Source: Methylocapsa sp. D3K7 (GTDB lineage Bacteria; Pseudomonadota; Alphaproteobacteria; Rhizobiales; Beijerinckiaceae). Taken from it: a stretch of DNA of 64,000 bases. Shown here one piece after another: positions 1 to 12,500 of this stretch. The notes beneath the pieces were generated by a model. It worked only from the letters and a program-made list of their open reading frames with translations, made no database searches and was not told where the DNA came from. The stretch's first letter is position 1. Each line of letters starts with the position of its first letter. Location: positions 1,178,001-1,242,000 of the forward strand of contig NZ_CP123229.1 in assembly GCF_029855125.1 (NCBI RefSeq), written 5' to 3'. A program made the translations under genes and the position numbers.

Positions 1-81
1 AGTTGATCGCCAAACCGGCTTCGCGAATTGAACTTCTTGTGTCATGATTATGACTGTATGAGCCTTAAAAAGGAGTTCTGC

Positions 82-270
82 ATGTCACGTGAGACTCACT
101 TAAGCGCGCTCGGACAGCGTCATGAGGCGCTGGATAAGGAAATTGAGAAGGAATTGGCTCACCCCGCCAAGGACGAGTTGAAATTGGCTGAAATGAAACG
201 CCGTAAGCTTCAGCTTAAGGATGAAATCACGAAATTGCGATCCGATTACGCGAGTCCCACTTTGCATTGA
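82..270 (+). CDS. YdcH-like DUF465 small protein
   Basis: This 62-residue protein is highly charged and probably forms a helical hairpin or coiled coil, with runs such as EALDKEIEKEL and LKLAEMKRRKLQLKDEI. That pattern and length match the YdcH/DUF465 family, which is common in Alphaproteobacteria and has no settled function. The start at 82 is preceded by a clear AAGGAG Shine-Dalgarno at 70-75; an in-frame ATG at 28 would add 18 residues but has no comparable ribosome site. It is not part of the siderophore island and is separated from it by the tRNA region. Confidence 0.8.
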   Translation: MSRETHLSALGQRHEALDKEIEKELAHPAKDELKLAEMKRRKLQLKDEITKLRSDYASPTLH

Positions 271-742
271 GTGCGGGGCGTCTCGTGCTTAGGCAAGAGC
301 GTATAATCCATTGAACATATTGTGGTGAGTGCCCGTACTTTAGGTTTGTGGGGCTACCATAATTCTTAGGGTACGCTCCCCGTGCTGCAAGTTTTTGGTT
401 GAGCCGGCTTGGCATGTCCTATTATCCTAAGCTAGGTTAGCATCGTCGCGAGCAAAGGCACCCGTAGCTCATTGGATGGAGCGCTGCCTCCGAGCGCAGA
501 GGCAAGCGAGTTCTGCAGTGCTGTCGGGTGAAAGCAGCCGGGTTAAAACATTGTTTTGTTGAGGCTTCGGCGAGCTCACGTTATTTTCTTCTGTGTCGTC
601 AGAAGCAAACGAGAAGGAGGTTGCGGACGGCGAAGAACGGCAAAAAGGTTGGTTCGTAAGTAAGCCTTAATGTTGTTCGAGTCGATGAGGAACTACGTTT
701 GATGTTGACCGTCTCACGGGTCACACACTATCCCTTTTAGAT
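271..742. other. Non-coding stretch with tRNA relic
   Basis: No convincing protein gene lies between the YdcH-like gene and the intact tRNA-Arg. The stretch contains a degenerate tRNA-Arg copy (458-531). The sequence between that copy and the intact tRNA (532-742) has no coding signature I can recognise. Confidence 0.5.
458..531 (+). pseudogene. Degenerate tRNA-Arg relic
   Basis: The 5' acceptor strand GCACCCG, the D-arm (GCTC...GAGC) and the 3' CGGGTG match the intact tRNA-Arg about 285 bp downstream, and a TCCGA core remains where the anticodon loop would be. The anticodon stem can only form four pairs around an over-long loop, the T-loop reads TTCTGCA instead of TTCGAAT, the T-stem does not pair, and no CCA is encoded. 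I read it as a decayed duplicate of the neighbouring tRNA rather than a working gene. Confidence 0.55.
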
Positions 743-819
743 GCACCCGTAGCTCAGCTGGATAGAGCGCCACCCTCCGAAGGTGGAGGCCACACGTTCG
801 AATCGTGTCGGGTGCGCCA
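743..819 (+). tRNA. tRNA-Arg (anticodon CCG)
   Basis: A complete cloverleaf can be drawn: acceptor stem GCACCCG/CGGGTGC, D-stem GCTC/GAGC, anticodon stem CCACC/GGTGG around the loop CTCCGAA (anticodon CCG, reading CGG = Arg), T-arm ACACG-TTCGAAT-CGTGT, discriminator G and encoded CCA at 817-819. It lies immediately outside the end of the siderophore operon; tRNA 3' ends are common integration sites for islands. Confidence 0.95.
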
Positions 820-1156
820 TTTCGGTATAAAACTGCGAACGTCAGAATCCGCCGTTTCTGCGCTCGCAGCAGCCGCGAGTATTGGCAGCGGTTCGGTTTT
901 TTGTGCCGAGGATACAGATCTCTCTCGGACGGCCTCAACTCGCTGCCTGACGGCGCGCAAATGGTCCCCCCGGTATGTTCTGTCTTCGTTTCTCAGATTG
1001 CGTCGTACGCTCAGCGCGGACCTGCGAAGACTATCCGGCGTGATCGCCGATCCAAGACGTTCGAGCGCTGTCAATCAGCAACGATGGGGGACCCCAGATT
1101 TGCAGGCAAGGAGCCGAAACACAGCTTCTTCTCAGCCGCCGTGATCGCCATCATTA
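820..1156. other. Intergenic, no gene seen
   Basis: About 340 bp between tRNA-Arg and the 3' end of the acylase gene. Short reading frames occur on both strands but none has a ribosome site, recognisable domain or sensible composition. No clear intrinsic terminator is visible for the acylase transcript. Confidence 0.4.
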
Positions 1157-3559
1157 TCATCTGGTGGACTTGATTGAGTCCCGAACCCAAGGCCTCAGTG
1201 TCAAACCGTGCACGATCTCTTCGTTTGAAAATTTTGCCGGCTGTCCTTTCACCCAGCTCTCCTGCTGGTCGGAATAGTGAGGCGAGGCTGGCTGACCAGA
1301 TTGTCCTCCCGGCATGTGAAGTATGCCAGCGCTTTCCCTGCCAGGAGCAACGACCATGCGTTCGCTGGCACCATATTTTCCATCGGCAAATCGCACGCAG
1401 TGACCGCAACCTGGGACCGCCACGCGAGGCATGTCGAGAAAAGAACGGAGGACAGGGACTCCTTCCGTCAGCGGGTGGCGGACATCCACTTCGTTCACAC
1501 TGCCCCAAGTCAGCCCCTCCAAGACCGTCACGCCATGACGCTTTGCCAATTGCGATGCGCTTTGGAGAAGCCGCGCTCTGAGAAATCCATGCCAGTCATG
1601 AAAACTCTGCCTATCAGGCACAAGTTCGGGCCGGCCGCTTTCAATCATGCGCTGGACAGGAACGTCGGCGCTGCTCCAATTGTAAGAAAAACCTGGTTCG
1701 ACATTGCGGCACTTGGCAAGCAGCGGCGCGAGCACGGCCTTCACAAGTTCCTCGCGAAATTCCACCAGCAAAGCAATCCCCTCGGAATTTGTTTCTGCGC
1801 GGCCGTCCCAGGCTTCAAGATAGCGGCGCAGATCGCCCGCCGGAAACGGGCCTAAAGCGTTTTGCCCTTCCAAGACCCGCAAAGCCAGCTTCTGATAATA
1901 GCGGTAGAAATCTGTATCAGTATCAAGTTGCAAGGCTAGCATGTCGGGCTCACTGATACCGTTGAGCTGGTTAAGCCGCTCCGAGATTCGCCAGGCGCGA
2001 TACCCTCCGGAAAAATCATGACCGATCACTACGGAATAGCTGCTGCCGAGCATCCTCTGATTTGCGTTGACAAGGTAGCCAGCCGCGGGATTAACGACGC
2101 TTGGCAGCTCTTCTGGTGGAATATAGCCGTCCCAGCCCTTGCGGCCATCGGCCCAGGACTCACTGAACAGCCCGTCCATGCCAATACGGCGCGGAATTTT
2201 TCCCATATAGGTCCAGCCGATATTCCCGGCAGTATCTGCTAGAAGAACGTTTAAGGGCGGACCGCCCGCCCGATGCAGCTGTATGATCGCATCTGTTACA
2301 GTCGCAGCCCTTGCAAGGCCCATTACACCCAAATCGGTGGTGGTCGGATCGAGCGAGGTCCAGTGAACGGCCACAGGACGACCCAACAATAGCTTCGGCA
2401 GCACCGGTCCCCAAATCGTTGTCCGAACCTGAAGTGTCTCATCCACCCTATCGCGAACATGGATGTTTTCGGTTCTTGTTTCGAAACGAAGAGCGCCCGA
2501 TGGGCTCCGATACCGGCTCGGAACTTTCGTGTCTTCCTCGATCGCGACGAGATCGACGAAATCTCCCTCGATACTGGTCATGCCCCAGGCAATTTGCCCA
2601 TTGGTCCCAGCGATCAGGGCCGGAATGCCAGGCAAGGTCAAGCCTGATAGGCTCACTCCCGGATAGCGTAATGAGGCACGGTACCAGATATTAGGCACCG
2701 AGAGTTCAAGATGCATATCATTGGCCAGGATCGCCCGCCCATCCTGAGTTTTGTTCCCTCCAACGACCCAGGCATTTGAACCGCGCGGGCTGCCGTTGCC
2801 TGATACGATCCCGGAATCGTCATCGCCTCCTGCATTGGCGTTATTCAGAACAGCTATAAGATCGGCAACGGGAATGGCGTCCGTAGCACACCGGCCCGGG
2901 TTTCGCGGCGCCGTGATTTCGTTGTAACAGTCGCTCTCCGGTGTGAGAAAATCGACTACGGATTTCGGTAATACATGCCGCATCACTGTCGCTGTTCGTT
3001 CCTGATCTCCCGTCCAAGTCAGCATCGAGTGCATCGCCAGCATCACAAGAATACTGTCTTCCGGCCGCCATTTTTCGGGCCGATAGCCCAACATCATAAA
3101 CTCGATGGGAAACATCGAGGTCGCCGCCATCGCTTGGTTGACGCCAGCCGAATAGGCCTCAATCAATCGGCGCTGCGCCGCCGGTAGCCGGGCGAGAACT
3201 GCGTCGGCCACGTGGCCAAAGCCCATCGTCCTGTTCCATCGATCCTCTTCCAGCAAATCAGCGCCGAAAATTTCTGCTAGGCGCCCTGCTGTCCCGCGCC
3301 GGAGCAGATCCATTTGGAACAACCGGTCTCTAGCGGTGACGAATCCAAGGGCATAAAAGGCGTCTGCGTCACTTCCAGCGCTAATGCGCGGTACTCCCAA
3401 CCGGTCGAATTCAATCTCGACTATCGCGCCAAGCCCTGCAACTTCAAGAGAACCATCTTCAACAGGAAAAGGTGCGCGAACTATATAAACGAGCGCGGCC
3501 ACAACCCCTGCCAGGATAACCAACAGCGCAAGGGTGGCGTAGCTTATTCCTTTACGCAT
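1157..3559 (-). CDS. PvdQ/penicillin-acylase-like Ntn-hydrolase
   Basis: The 800-residue protein belongs to the penicillin acylase (Ntn-hydrolase) family. An N-terminal membrane segment (about residues 4-29) would send it to the periplasm. The family hallmarks are the early 'D..GVP.I.A....DA..ALG...A.DRLFQM' region and a G-S-N-A-W motif, whose Ser261 should become the N-terminal nucleophile after self-cleavage into two chains. In pyoverdine systems PvdQ removes the fatty acyl tail from the exported precursor; the position here, last in an operon starting with an acyl-loading NRPS, suggests the same job. The ATG at 3559 overlaps the NRPS3 stop by 8 nt (ATGCGTAA), implying translational coupling, with AGG upstream. 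An upstream in-frame ATG at 3601 is possible but lies well inside NRPS3. Alternative roles are quorum-signal or other amide hydrolysis. Confidence 0.85.
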   Translation of the reverse strand: MRKGISYATLALLVILAGVVAALVYIVRAPFPVEDGSLEVAGLGAIVEIEFDRLGVPRISAGSDADAFYALGFVTARDRLFQMDLLRRGTAGRLAEIFGADLLEEDRWNRTMGFGHVADAVLARLPAAQRRLIEAYSAGVNQAMAATSMFPIEFMMLGYRPEKWRPEDSILVMLAMHSMLTWTGDQERTATVMRHVLPKSVVDFLTPESDCYNEITAPRNPGRCATDAIPVADLIAVLNNANAGGDDDSGIVSGNGSPRGSNAWVVGGNKTQDGRAILANDMHLELSVPNIWYRASLRYPGVSLSGLTLPGIPALIAGTNGQIAWGMTSIEGDFVDLVAIEEDTKVPSRYRSPSGALRFETRTENIHVRDRVDETLQVRTTIWGPVLPKLLLGRPVAVHWTSLDPTTTDLGVMGLARAATVTDAIIQLHRAGGPPLNVLLADTAGNIGWTYMGKIPRRIGMDGLFSESWADGRKGWDGYIPPEELPSVVNPAAGYLVNANQRMLGSSYSVVIGHDFSGGYRAWRISERLNQLNGISEPDMLALQLDTDTDFYRYYQKLALRVLEGQNALGPFPAGDLRRYLEAWDGRAETNSEGIALLVEFREELVKAVLAPLLAKCRNVEPGFSYNWSSADVPVQRMIESGRPELVPDRQSFHDWHGFLRARLLQSASQLAKRHGVTVLEGLTWGSVNEVDVRHPLTEGVPVLRSFLDMPRVAVPGCGHCVRFADGKYGASERMVVAPGRESAGILHMPGGQSGQPASPHYSDQQESWVKGQPAKFSNEEIVHGLTLRPWVRDSIKSTR

Positions 3560-6500
3560 CGAGACCTGAAAGCACTTCACCGACCGAAGCATGCAGATCA
3601 CAATTGGATATGATGGATTTGTGATCTCCCTCGATGACCCTCACTTGCGCGATTGACTTCGCCTCGGCCGGCCAATCCACAGGTGGAATGTTGCCTTCGC
3701 CAAGAGTCCCCTGCGCCCACCAAACATGAAGACTCGCAGTCACCTGCGGGATCGTGAACGTATCCTCGATGAGGGCAACATGCTCCCACAGCGAAGTTTC
3801 AAGGCGCAAAACATCGAGTGATATATGGTTGAGCCAAAGTCCCCGCTCTCTCCCCCATAATGCGGCGCTGCCAGCAAGCCGCGTATCCGGGATGTCAGTT
3901 AAAAACCGTCGGAGCTCCGCAACTTCTAGTTCCGATAAATCAGCTAAAGTACGCAGATCTTGAGGATCATCCAGAAACTCTGCAAGACGGCCTTCCCAGT
4001 CATGCAGGGCAAATTTGCGCGGCACTGTCGTATCGATCAGTCCCAAGAAGTCAATATTAGCTCCCAACGCCTCGAGCCGCGCAGCAACGCCAAGTGCGAT
4101 CAGTCCGCCAAGTGACCACCCCATCAGGCGAAAGCGCTCTCCACGATGATGGGCTCGCAGTTCATCGGCATAGTCTTCGACGACAGTCATAAAATCCTGC
4201 GGTTCATCTGATGGATCCCTCATGGCGCGCATTTGGACTCCGTAGATTGAGTGGTCTCTATCGAGCGCGGCAAGCAGCGGATGATAGCCTCGAACGTGCC
4301 CGGCGCCGGTATGAAAGAGATACAGCGGCAATCTCTCCGCCGCACCCTCGCTCAATGTTACAAACAGAGACGTGAAGTCCTCGCTTTGGGACTGCAGCCA
4401 CTCGGCCAATTCCGCGACCGTCGGGTACTGGAATAGAGCGACGAGGGGGATCTCGGTTTGAATTGCATCACGCGCACGTTGCGCAAGTTGGACCGCGAGA
4501 AGAGAATGTCCCCCAAGTTCAAAAAAATTGTCATGCCTGCCAACCAGTGGTAGTGAGAGAATTTCGGCAAAGAGGAAGGCGAGCCGCGCTTCCAAAGCGG
4601 TGGCGGGAGTCGAGTCTTCGTCTAAAACTGCGGGATAGTTATGAACGGGCAGTAAAGACGATAGGATAGCTCGCTGGAGTTTGCCGTTGCTGCCGCGCGG
4701 AAGCTCCGCCATGAGCCGCCATGTGCTGGGGACCATGAAAGCCGGCAATCTTGCCCGAATTTGGCGGCGTAGCACGGAAGATGTGATGCTATCGTCCTTT
4801 GTCACCACAAAAGCCGCTAGGCTTTGCTCCCCGTGAGAATCTGTCCGCAGCACGACGGCCGCTTCCGCTACGCCAGGAACCTCTTCCAAACGGGACTCAA
4901 TTTCCTCAAGCTCGATGCGGAATCCGCGCAGCTTCACCTGATGATCCACGCGTCCCAGAAACTCGAGTGCACCGTCAGACCGCCTGCGGACCAAATCGCC
5001 AGTGCGATACAGCCGGCCTCCGTCTGTCGCAAATGGATCCGGCACGAACCATTGGGCGGTGAGAGCAGGCTGCCGGAAGTAGCCGCGCGCGAGACCAATC
5101 CCAGCAATATAAAGTTCCCCGGCAACCCCCAGTGGGACGAGATTAAGATTCTGATCCAGCACGTGCAAGCTCACGCCATCAATCGGCCGGCCGATCGGCA
5201 CGCCCGCGTCGCTGACCCCGTAACCGGCCGAGGCTCCGCAGGGCCAAAAGCTGGAATCTATCGTGGCCTCCGCTGGCCCATATGTGTTGTAAAGGTGGCA
5301 ATCGAGACTTGCCACGAATTTGCCTCGCAACGATTCGCTCATCGCTTCCCCGCCACAGGATACCACCCGCAGAGTTCGACATTCGTGCCAGCGTGGCTCG
5401 TTCAATACCAGCCGAAGAAGAGATGGCGGTAACTCTATCATCGTCGCCGAATGGCGTATCATCAATTCAATCAAATGCTTCGGATCCCCACCTGCGGTCC
5501 CTGCAAGGACGAGACACGCACCCACAGCAAGGCACCCGAAGATTTCCCCAACAGAGACATCAAAGCTAGGTGAGGCCCGCTGGATGATGACATCATCTGG
5601 GCCAAGTCCGAATTCTGCTTCGCCCCACCTCACACGATTGACAAGCGAACGGTGCGAGACAGCCACGCCCTTAGGACGCCCTGTCGAACCCGAGGTAAAA
5701 AGGAGGTATGCGAGATTCTCCCGATTGATCTGAACGGCTGGGTTCGTTTCGGGAAATATTATGTAAGCGTCTTCTTCAATATTGAGGACGATGCTCGTCT
5801 GGGACGACCCGGTAAGCTCATTGATTGCGGTACCCCGCAATAGGAGTATGCTTGGCGAGGACTCCTCAAGCATCGCTTGCAATCTTGCCGGCGGATAGGA
5901 TGGATCTAGCGGGACATAAGCGGCTCCGGCCTTGAGCACGGCGAGAAGTGCCACGACCAACTCAATGGAGCTCTCAGTAAGAATTCCAATGACAGTCTCT
6001 GGCCCGGCGCCAAGACCGATTAAGCGATGCGCCAGACGGTTGGCGCGGAGGTTGATCTCCTGATAGGTCAACTGGGAGTCGCCATCGACTACAGCAAGCC
6101 GGTCGGGAAAGCGTTTGGCTTGATCTTCGATCAGCGTCACGACAATCTCGGCCGATCGTATTTCCGCTTGCTCTTTTACAACCGAAATATCGAGGCTGTG
6201 GCCAACATCGAGAAGCCACCGCCGCTCCGACCCGGTGAGCATCTCCAGGCTACTCAATCGCGCATCAGGCCGCTCGACGATCGCATTGAGGAGGGTCTCG
6301 TAATGGCTTGCAAGATTCTCGATTGAAGCACGCAAGTACAGGTCAGTGTTATACTCGAAGAGAACCAAAAGTCCGTCTGCTGTCTCGACAACATCAACCG
6401 AAAGGTCGAACATCGCCGTTTTCGTCTCGACGTCAAACGCTTCGATGATGAGATCGCTCATCTCAATACGCGAGTCGGGCGTATTGTCCAGAGAGAAGGC

Positions 6501-9500
6501 GACCTGGAAAAGGGGGTTGTGCCCAAGTTCACGAGCAAGATCGAGCTCCATGACGAGCTGTTCAAAGGGAAGGTCCTGATGGTCTTGTGCTTCTAGGGTC
6601 GCCGTCCGAACACGTGTCAGCAAATCGGTGAAACACGGATCGCCAGAAAGGTCGGTCCGCAGCACCAGCGTATTGACGAAACAACCAATCAATCCCTCGA
6701 GTTCGATCCGCCGCCGGTTGGCGACCGGCGTACCAACGCAAATGTCGTTCTGACCACCATGACGAAACAGCAGCAATTTTAGCGTGGCAAGTAGAACCAT
6801 AAACATTGTCGCGCCATTGCGCCTTGCCAGGGCGCCAAGCTTTTCACTCAAGTTCAGGGGAAGAGACAAGCTATAGCTTGCGCCGGAGTAGCTCTGTATC
6901 TGCGGGCGCGGCCAGTCAGTGGGCAGCCGCAGTATCGCCGGCGCATCCGAAAGGCGTGCATGCCAATAAGTTACCTGCCTCTCAAACTCCTGGCCCGTCA
7001 AATAATCCCGCTGCCAGAGTGAATAATCAGCGTATTGCAGGTTTAAATCGGCAAGCGGTGAAGGCTCAGAGCATATGAAGCTCTTATACAGAACCGCGAG
7101 TTCATCGATGAGGATGCCCATGGACCAGCCATCGGCAATGCTATGATGCAAGCTCAGAACTAAGATATATTCATTTGCACCTCCTTCCTCTGCAGGGGCC
7201 GGTTCGAAAATGCACCCCCGGATCAGCGGGCCGGCTGCAAGGTCAAACGGCTTATGCGCTTCCTCCAGGATCAGGCGGTGCAGCTCCGCCGCTCGCGCTT
7301 CCGCTGGCACATGATGCAAAGGAATCAGCGGCAGGCCAATCTCAAGAGCAGGCTGAATTGATTGAACCGGTTTCCCGTCGATGAGGGGAAAGCAGGTACG
7401 AAGAACCTCGTGGCGTCCACCAACTGCTATCAGGGCCATTCGGAGGGCGTCGATATCGAGGTGCCCGGTAAGACGCAAGGCAAGCGGAATATTGTAGAAT
7501 GAACTGTTCGGCTCCAACTGGTCCAGAAACCAAAGTCTCTGTTGGGCAAACGACAAGGGAATTGGAACGCCACGCGGCCCGGTACCCAAAGGCGGCGATG
7601 CCGCTGCAGGGTTGCTCTTTGAACAATCAGCGGAACTTGAATTGGCGATAAGACAAGCGAGCTTGGCAACAGTCGGCGCCTCAAACAAGGACCGAAGACT
7701 GACCTCGACATTGAGATCTCGCCGAATCCTGGATATGGCACGAATCGCACTTAGTGAGTGTCCACCGATCTCAAAAAAACTCTCATCGATTCCCACGCAT
7801 TCAAGCCAAAGCACGTCCGCCCAGATTCCCGCAAGAATCTCTTCGATCGCTGTTCGCGGGGTAATGTAGTTAGCCCGCACATCAGGCACCCCTTCAGGTG
7901 GTGGTAGGGCCTTGCGATCGACCTTTCCGCTTTCCGTTAGCGGCAAAACATCCAGCGGAACAAAAGAGGCAGGAATCATATAATCTGGCAGATTCTTCCT
8001 CAGTGCTGTCCGCAAAACCTCCGCCGTCACATCACCGACAACATAAGCGACAAGCCGCCTGCCTCCCGACGGATCCGCGAGCGCCACAACAATCGCCCGC
8101 CGCACGTTCGCAACAGCAGAGAGAGCCGTCTCGATCTCGCCAAGTTCAATACGATGACCGCGAATCTTTACCTGATTGTCGATACGGCCAGCATAATGCA
8201 AGTTCCCGTCTGCACTCCAGTGCACCAGGTCGCCGGTGCGGTAAAGCCGCTCGCCCGCCCCGCCAAATGGATTCGGTACGAACCGCTCCGTGGTCAGATC
8301 AGGACGGCCGAGGTAACCGCGCGCCAGGCCAAGGCCACCAATATAGAGCTCCCCTTCAATCCCAACCGGAACAGGCTCGAGATTCCTGTCCAAAACATAA
8401 ACCCGAGTGTTGGCGAGCGGGTGGCCAATCGGGACATCGCGTAGATCGGCGCTCGCGGCGGATAAGATGAACGCCGTCGCCGTAATTGTCGCTTCCGTCG
8501 GGCCATAGGTGTTTATCCAAACGACGTTCTCGCTCGCCAAGGCGCGCCAACACCGCAGGCTTTCCGCAGGGACCTTTTCTCCGCCAACGAAAACAAGCCG
8601 CAAACTCGCCGGAAGAGGCTTCTTCGCATCCATCAGCTGCATTGTCAGTTGGCACCAGTATGCCGTCGTGAGTGCCGCGACGGTGATCTCGGCGCCGGCA
8701 ATAAATTCCACAAAATCGATAAGAAATTCACGATCGCCGCGAGGAGGCAACACAAGCGTCGCGCCGCTAAGCCATGTGGGAAATATTTCTTCGGCAGCTT
8801 GGTCAAAACTGATCGAAGAGAATTGCAAGACCCTGTCCCGTTGATTCAGGTTAAACGTGCCTGTCTGCGCCTGCACCAAATTGATCAGGCTTTCGTGCGT
8901 GACCATTACGCCTTTGGGAAGTCCGGTTGAACCCGAAGTGTAAATCACGTAGGCCAGATTGGCGGGGCCGCTTTGTTGCGGAGGATCAATATCTGGCGCT
9001 AGCACCCATTGCGAGGCATCGCGGTCGAGGCAGACAGTCCTCACCGGAATTGCTGGCAAACAACCCAGAAGATTCTCTTGCGTCAGCAGCACCGCAGTGC
9101 CAGCATCGGTCAGAAGATAGGCGAGACGTTCCCTTGGATAGGCTGGGTCAAGCGGCAAATAGGCACCACCTGCCTTCAAGATGCCGAGGATGCCGATCAC
9201 CATGTCAAGCGACCGCTCAACGAAAAGGCCAACGATCGTCTCGGCCGCTACGCCAAGATTCCGCAGATGATGGGCAAGCCGGTTTGCCTTGGCGTTCAGC
9301 TCGCCATAGGTCAACTGCCCGGCCTCGCACATCACCGCCACCGCGTCCGGATGCCGCGCGGCTTGCGCCGCGAACAACTCGTGAAGAAGATGGTCCTTGG
9401 GGCAATCCGCCGCGGTCGCGTTCCACTCAACAAGCAATTGCCAGAGCTCGGCGGCGTTTAGTAAAGGCAGAGCGCCGATACGGACGTCTGGCGAGGCAGC

Positions 9501-12500
9501 GATCACTTTCAGTAATGTCGAAAAATGCCCGAGCATCGCTGTCACCCTGGCGGTATCGAAAAGTGCGCAATCGTAAGAAATACCGAACTCCAGGACCACG
9601 TCTGGCGAGACCGACACCGTGATAGGATAGTTGGTTTGCTCATGAGCGGACGTATCACTGATCTCGACGTTACCTATGCGGCCGGACAGGCTCCGGTTGA
9701 CCGGATAATTCTCGAAGACCAACAGGCTTGCGAAAAGCGGCGCACCGCGCGGCACCTCGCTCCAGCCCTGGACTTCCACGAGCGGCGTATATTCGTATTG
9801 ACGCAGCTGAAGGTTTTGCGCGAACAACGAGCGCAGCCAGCTGGAGACATGGGCATCCGGAGGCACAGCCACACGCAGCGGCAAGGTGTTGATGAACAAC
9901 CCTACCATTGACTCGATGCCCGAAAGCTCGGCCGGCCGCCCCGAAACCGTCACCCCAAAAAGCACGTCCCGCTCACCGCTGGTGCGGCTCAGAAGAATGG
10001 CCCAAGCCCCCTGCACCAACGTATTCAGAGTCACATGATGACGGCGAGCAAAATCCTCCAGGACCCGTGTCTTTTCCGCGCCGAGCGTCAGGCTTATCTC
10101 GGCATAGCGATCGCCGGAAACCGGCGCATCGCCAGCAGCCAACGAGGAGAATGGCAAAGGAGTTACTGCGCGGAACCCTGCCAAAGTCTGCCGCCAATAC
10201 GCTTCCGCCGCCGCCATGTCCTGATGCGTCAGCCACGCGAGATAATCGCGATAGGGGCGCGAGGGGAGAAATCGCGGCGGCTCCCCTCGGCACATTGCTC
10301 CGTATGCGTCGAACACTTCCTTCAGGATAAGCGCAAGACTCCATCCATCCAGCAGGACGTGATGGTGGCTCCACAAAAACAGACAACGATCCCCGGCGCA
10401 GCGCATCAAGGCAAGGCGCATCAATGGCGCATGAACGAAGTCAAACCCTGCTTGCCGGTCGGCTTCGAGGTAAGCCGCCCAGCGCTCGGGATGTTCTTCC
10501 GCGGGAACGCCGCGCCAATCCTGTTCCTCGATCGGTAAGACAGACTTCGCGTGTACCACCTGAACAGGCGAATCCAAATTTTCCCACCGGAAAGAACTCC
10601 GAAAAACCGGATGCGCCACTATCACTTGCTGCCACGCCACCGTGAAGGCCGCGGTGTCCAGCGGTCCCTGCAATGTGCAACTCAGCTGCTCGACATAGAC
10701 CCCCGACTTCGGCGCATAAAGCGCATGAAACAAAATCCCTTGCTGCAGCGGCGTCAGCGGATAGACATCCTCGATGCCTCGTACGCCGCCAAACAGCTGA
10801 TCAAGCTGAGGCTGAGACAGCCGCGCCAAACAATAATCCGATGGCGTATAGCCGCATGAATCCGGCCGCAAACAATGCGAAATCAAATCTCTGAGCGACC
10901 GAAGATAGGCTTCCATCAGCCACTCTGCCGTCGCCCGACGGTAACGTGCGCTGCTATAACTCAAAGAGAGCTGCAAACTACCTTTAAGCACATTGCATGA
11001 AAAATCCCATTCATGGGGACGTATTCCATGTCCGTCATGTTCCAGCCCAACGCCCGCTCCTGCCACGACAAACAGAGCTCCTTCCTGTAGACTCTGGTCG
11101 AATTGCCCGAGATAATTGAAACTGATTTGCCCCGCGGGGTGCGCCTTTAAGCGCCGTCCGATAGCGCTTTCCTCATCGCCATAACGCAGCAGTCCATAGC
11201 CGATCCCCTTGCGCGGGATTGCTCGCAGCTGTTCCTTTATTGACTTCAGCGCATCGCCAGCGTGGCCTCCCGCAGCGCCGCGCAGAAGAACCGGAAACAA
11301 AGTCGTGAACCAACCCACCGTGCGTGAGAGATCAATCTCTGGAAAGAGTTCCTCGCGACCGTGCCCCTCAAGATCAATAAGAAACGCCGAATGCCCGCTC
11401 CACATACTCAGGGCCTGAACCAATGCCGTCAGTAAAATGTCGTTGATCTGTGTCCTATAGGCTGCCGGAACATCCTGCAGCAGCGCGCGAGTCTCATATT
11501 CCGTCAGCGACCTGGACACACTCTGTGTCAGCTCCGCCTCGTTCGACCCACTTGCGTCATCGATCGGCAGGGGCAACACATCCAATCGCCGTGGATCGCC
11601 CCAATATGCTTCTTCCTTGCGTAAGCCCTCTGACTCCAACGGAGACTTCGAATAGCTCCAAAGCCGTTCCGACCATTGCTTGAACGACGTAGTCTTCGAG
11701 AGACAGTCCGTTATTCCTCCGCCGGCCCCTGCAGAAAGCTGACGGTAGACACTTTGCAAATCCTCCAGCAGGATCCGCCAGGAGACTCCGTCCACTACCA
11801 AATGATGGGCTGCCAGGAGCAAAAGCTGCGACTCGCCCAGATTGAACCAACCAGCCCGTATCAAGGGTCCCGTCTCAAGATGAAGGCTCCTCTGCAGCGC
11901 GGTCGTCGCATCGACCAAAGCCTCCTTCTGCGACGCGGATGGAATTCCTCTAAGATCGACGCGAACGAACAGACCCGTACATGAATCTGCCGCGAGATTG
12001 CGCTGCCTCCAGCCTGCTGCTGTCTCGGCATGAACCGCGGAATCCGTCTTAGCAAAGCGCATCCGTAAGGCGTCATGGTGAGCGACAAGCCGTACGACAG
12101 CTTGTTCCAAGAGATCAGGCTCGAGTATCGACCTCACTTCCAGTAGGATTGATTGATTCCAATGATGCGGATTGGGCAAAGGAAGATCAAAAAACCAGCG
12201 CTGGATGGGCGTCAGGGGTACATCCCCGCTCACTGCTCCTTGCTCAGCGCTCACCGCTTGCGCCGCCGCTATGCCAGTTTCTGCCACTACGGCCAACGCG
12301 ACGAGGGTCTGATTCTCGAACAGCTGCCGTGGCGTAATCATCAGCCCGTGCTGCCTGGCCCGGCCCACCACTTGGATACTCAGAATAGAATCGCCGCCCA
12401 GGGCAAAGAAATTATCCGACACCCCAACTTTCTCGACGCCTAGAACCTCTTTCCAAATCCTGGCAAGTTTTTCCTCAATCGCGGTTCGCGGAGCGGTGTA

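Noticed and set aside
714..938. Minus-strand small protein with a [15 protein letters not shown] segment
   Set aside because: This is the familiar spurious translation across a tRNA gene (here tRNA-Arg at 743-819).
3560..3601. Upstream start for the acylase gene
   Set aside because: It lies inside the thioesterase coding end of NRPS3 and puts extra residues before an otherwise normal membrane anchor; the ATG at 3559 overlapping the stop is the better start.
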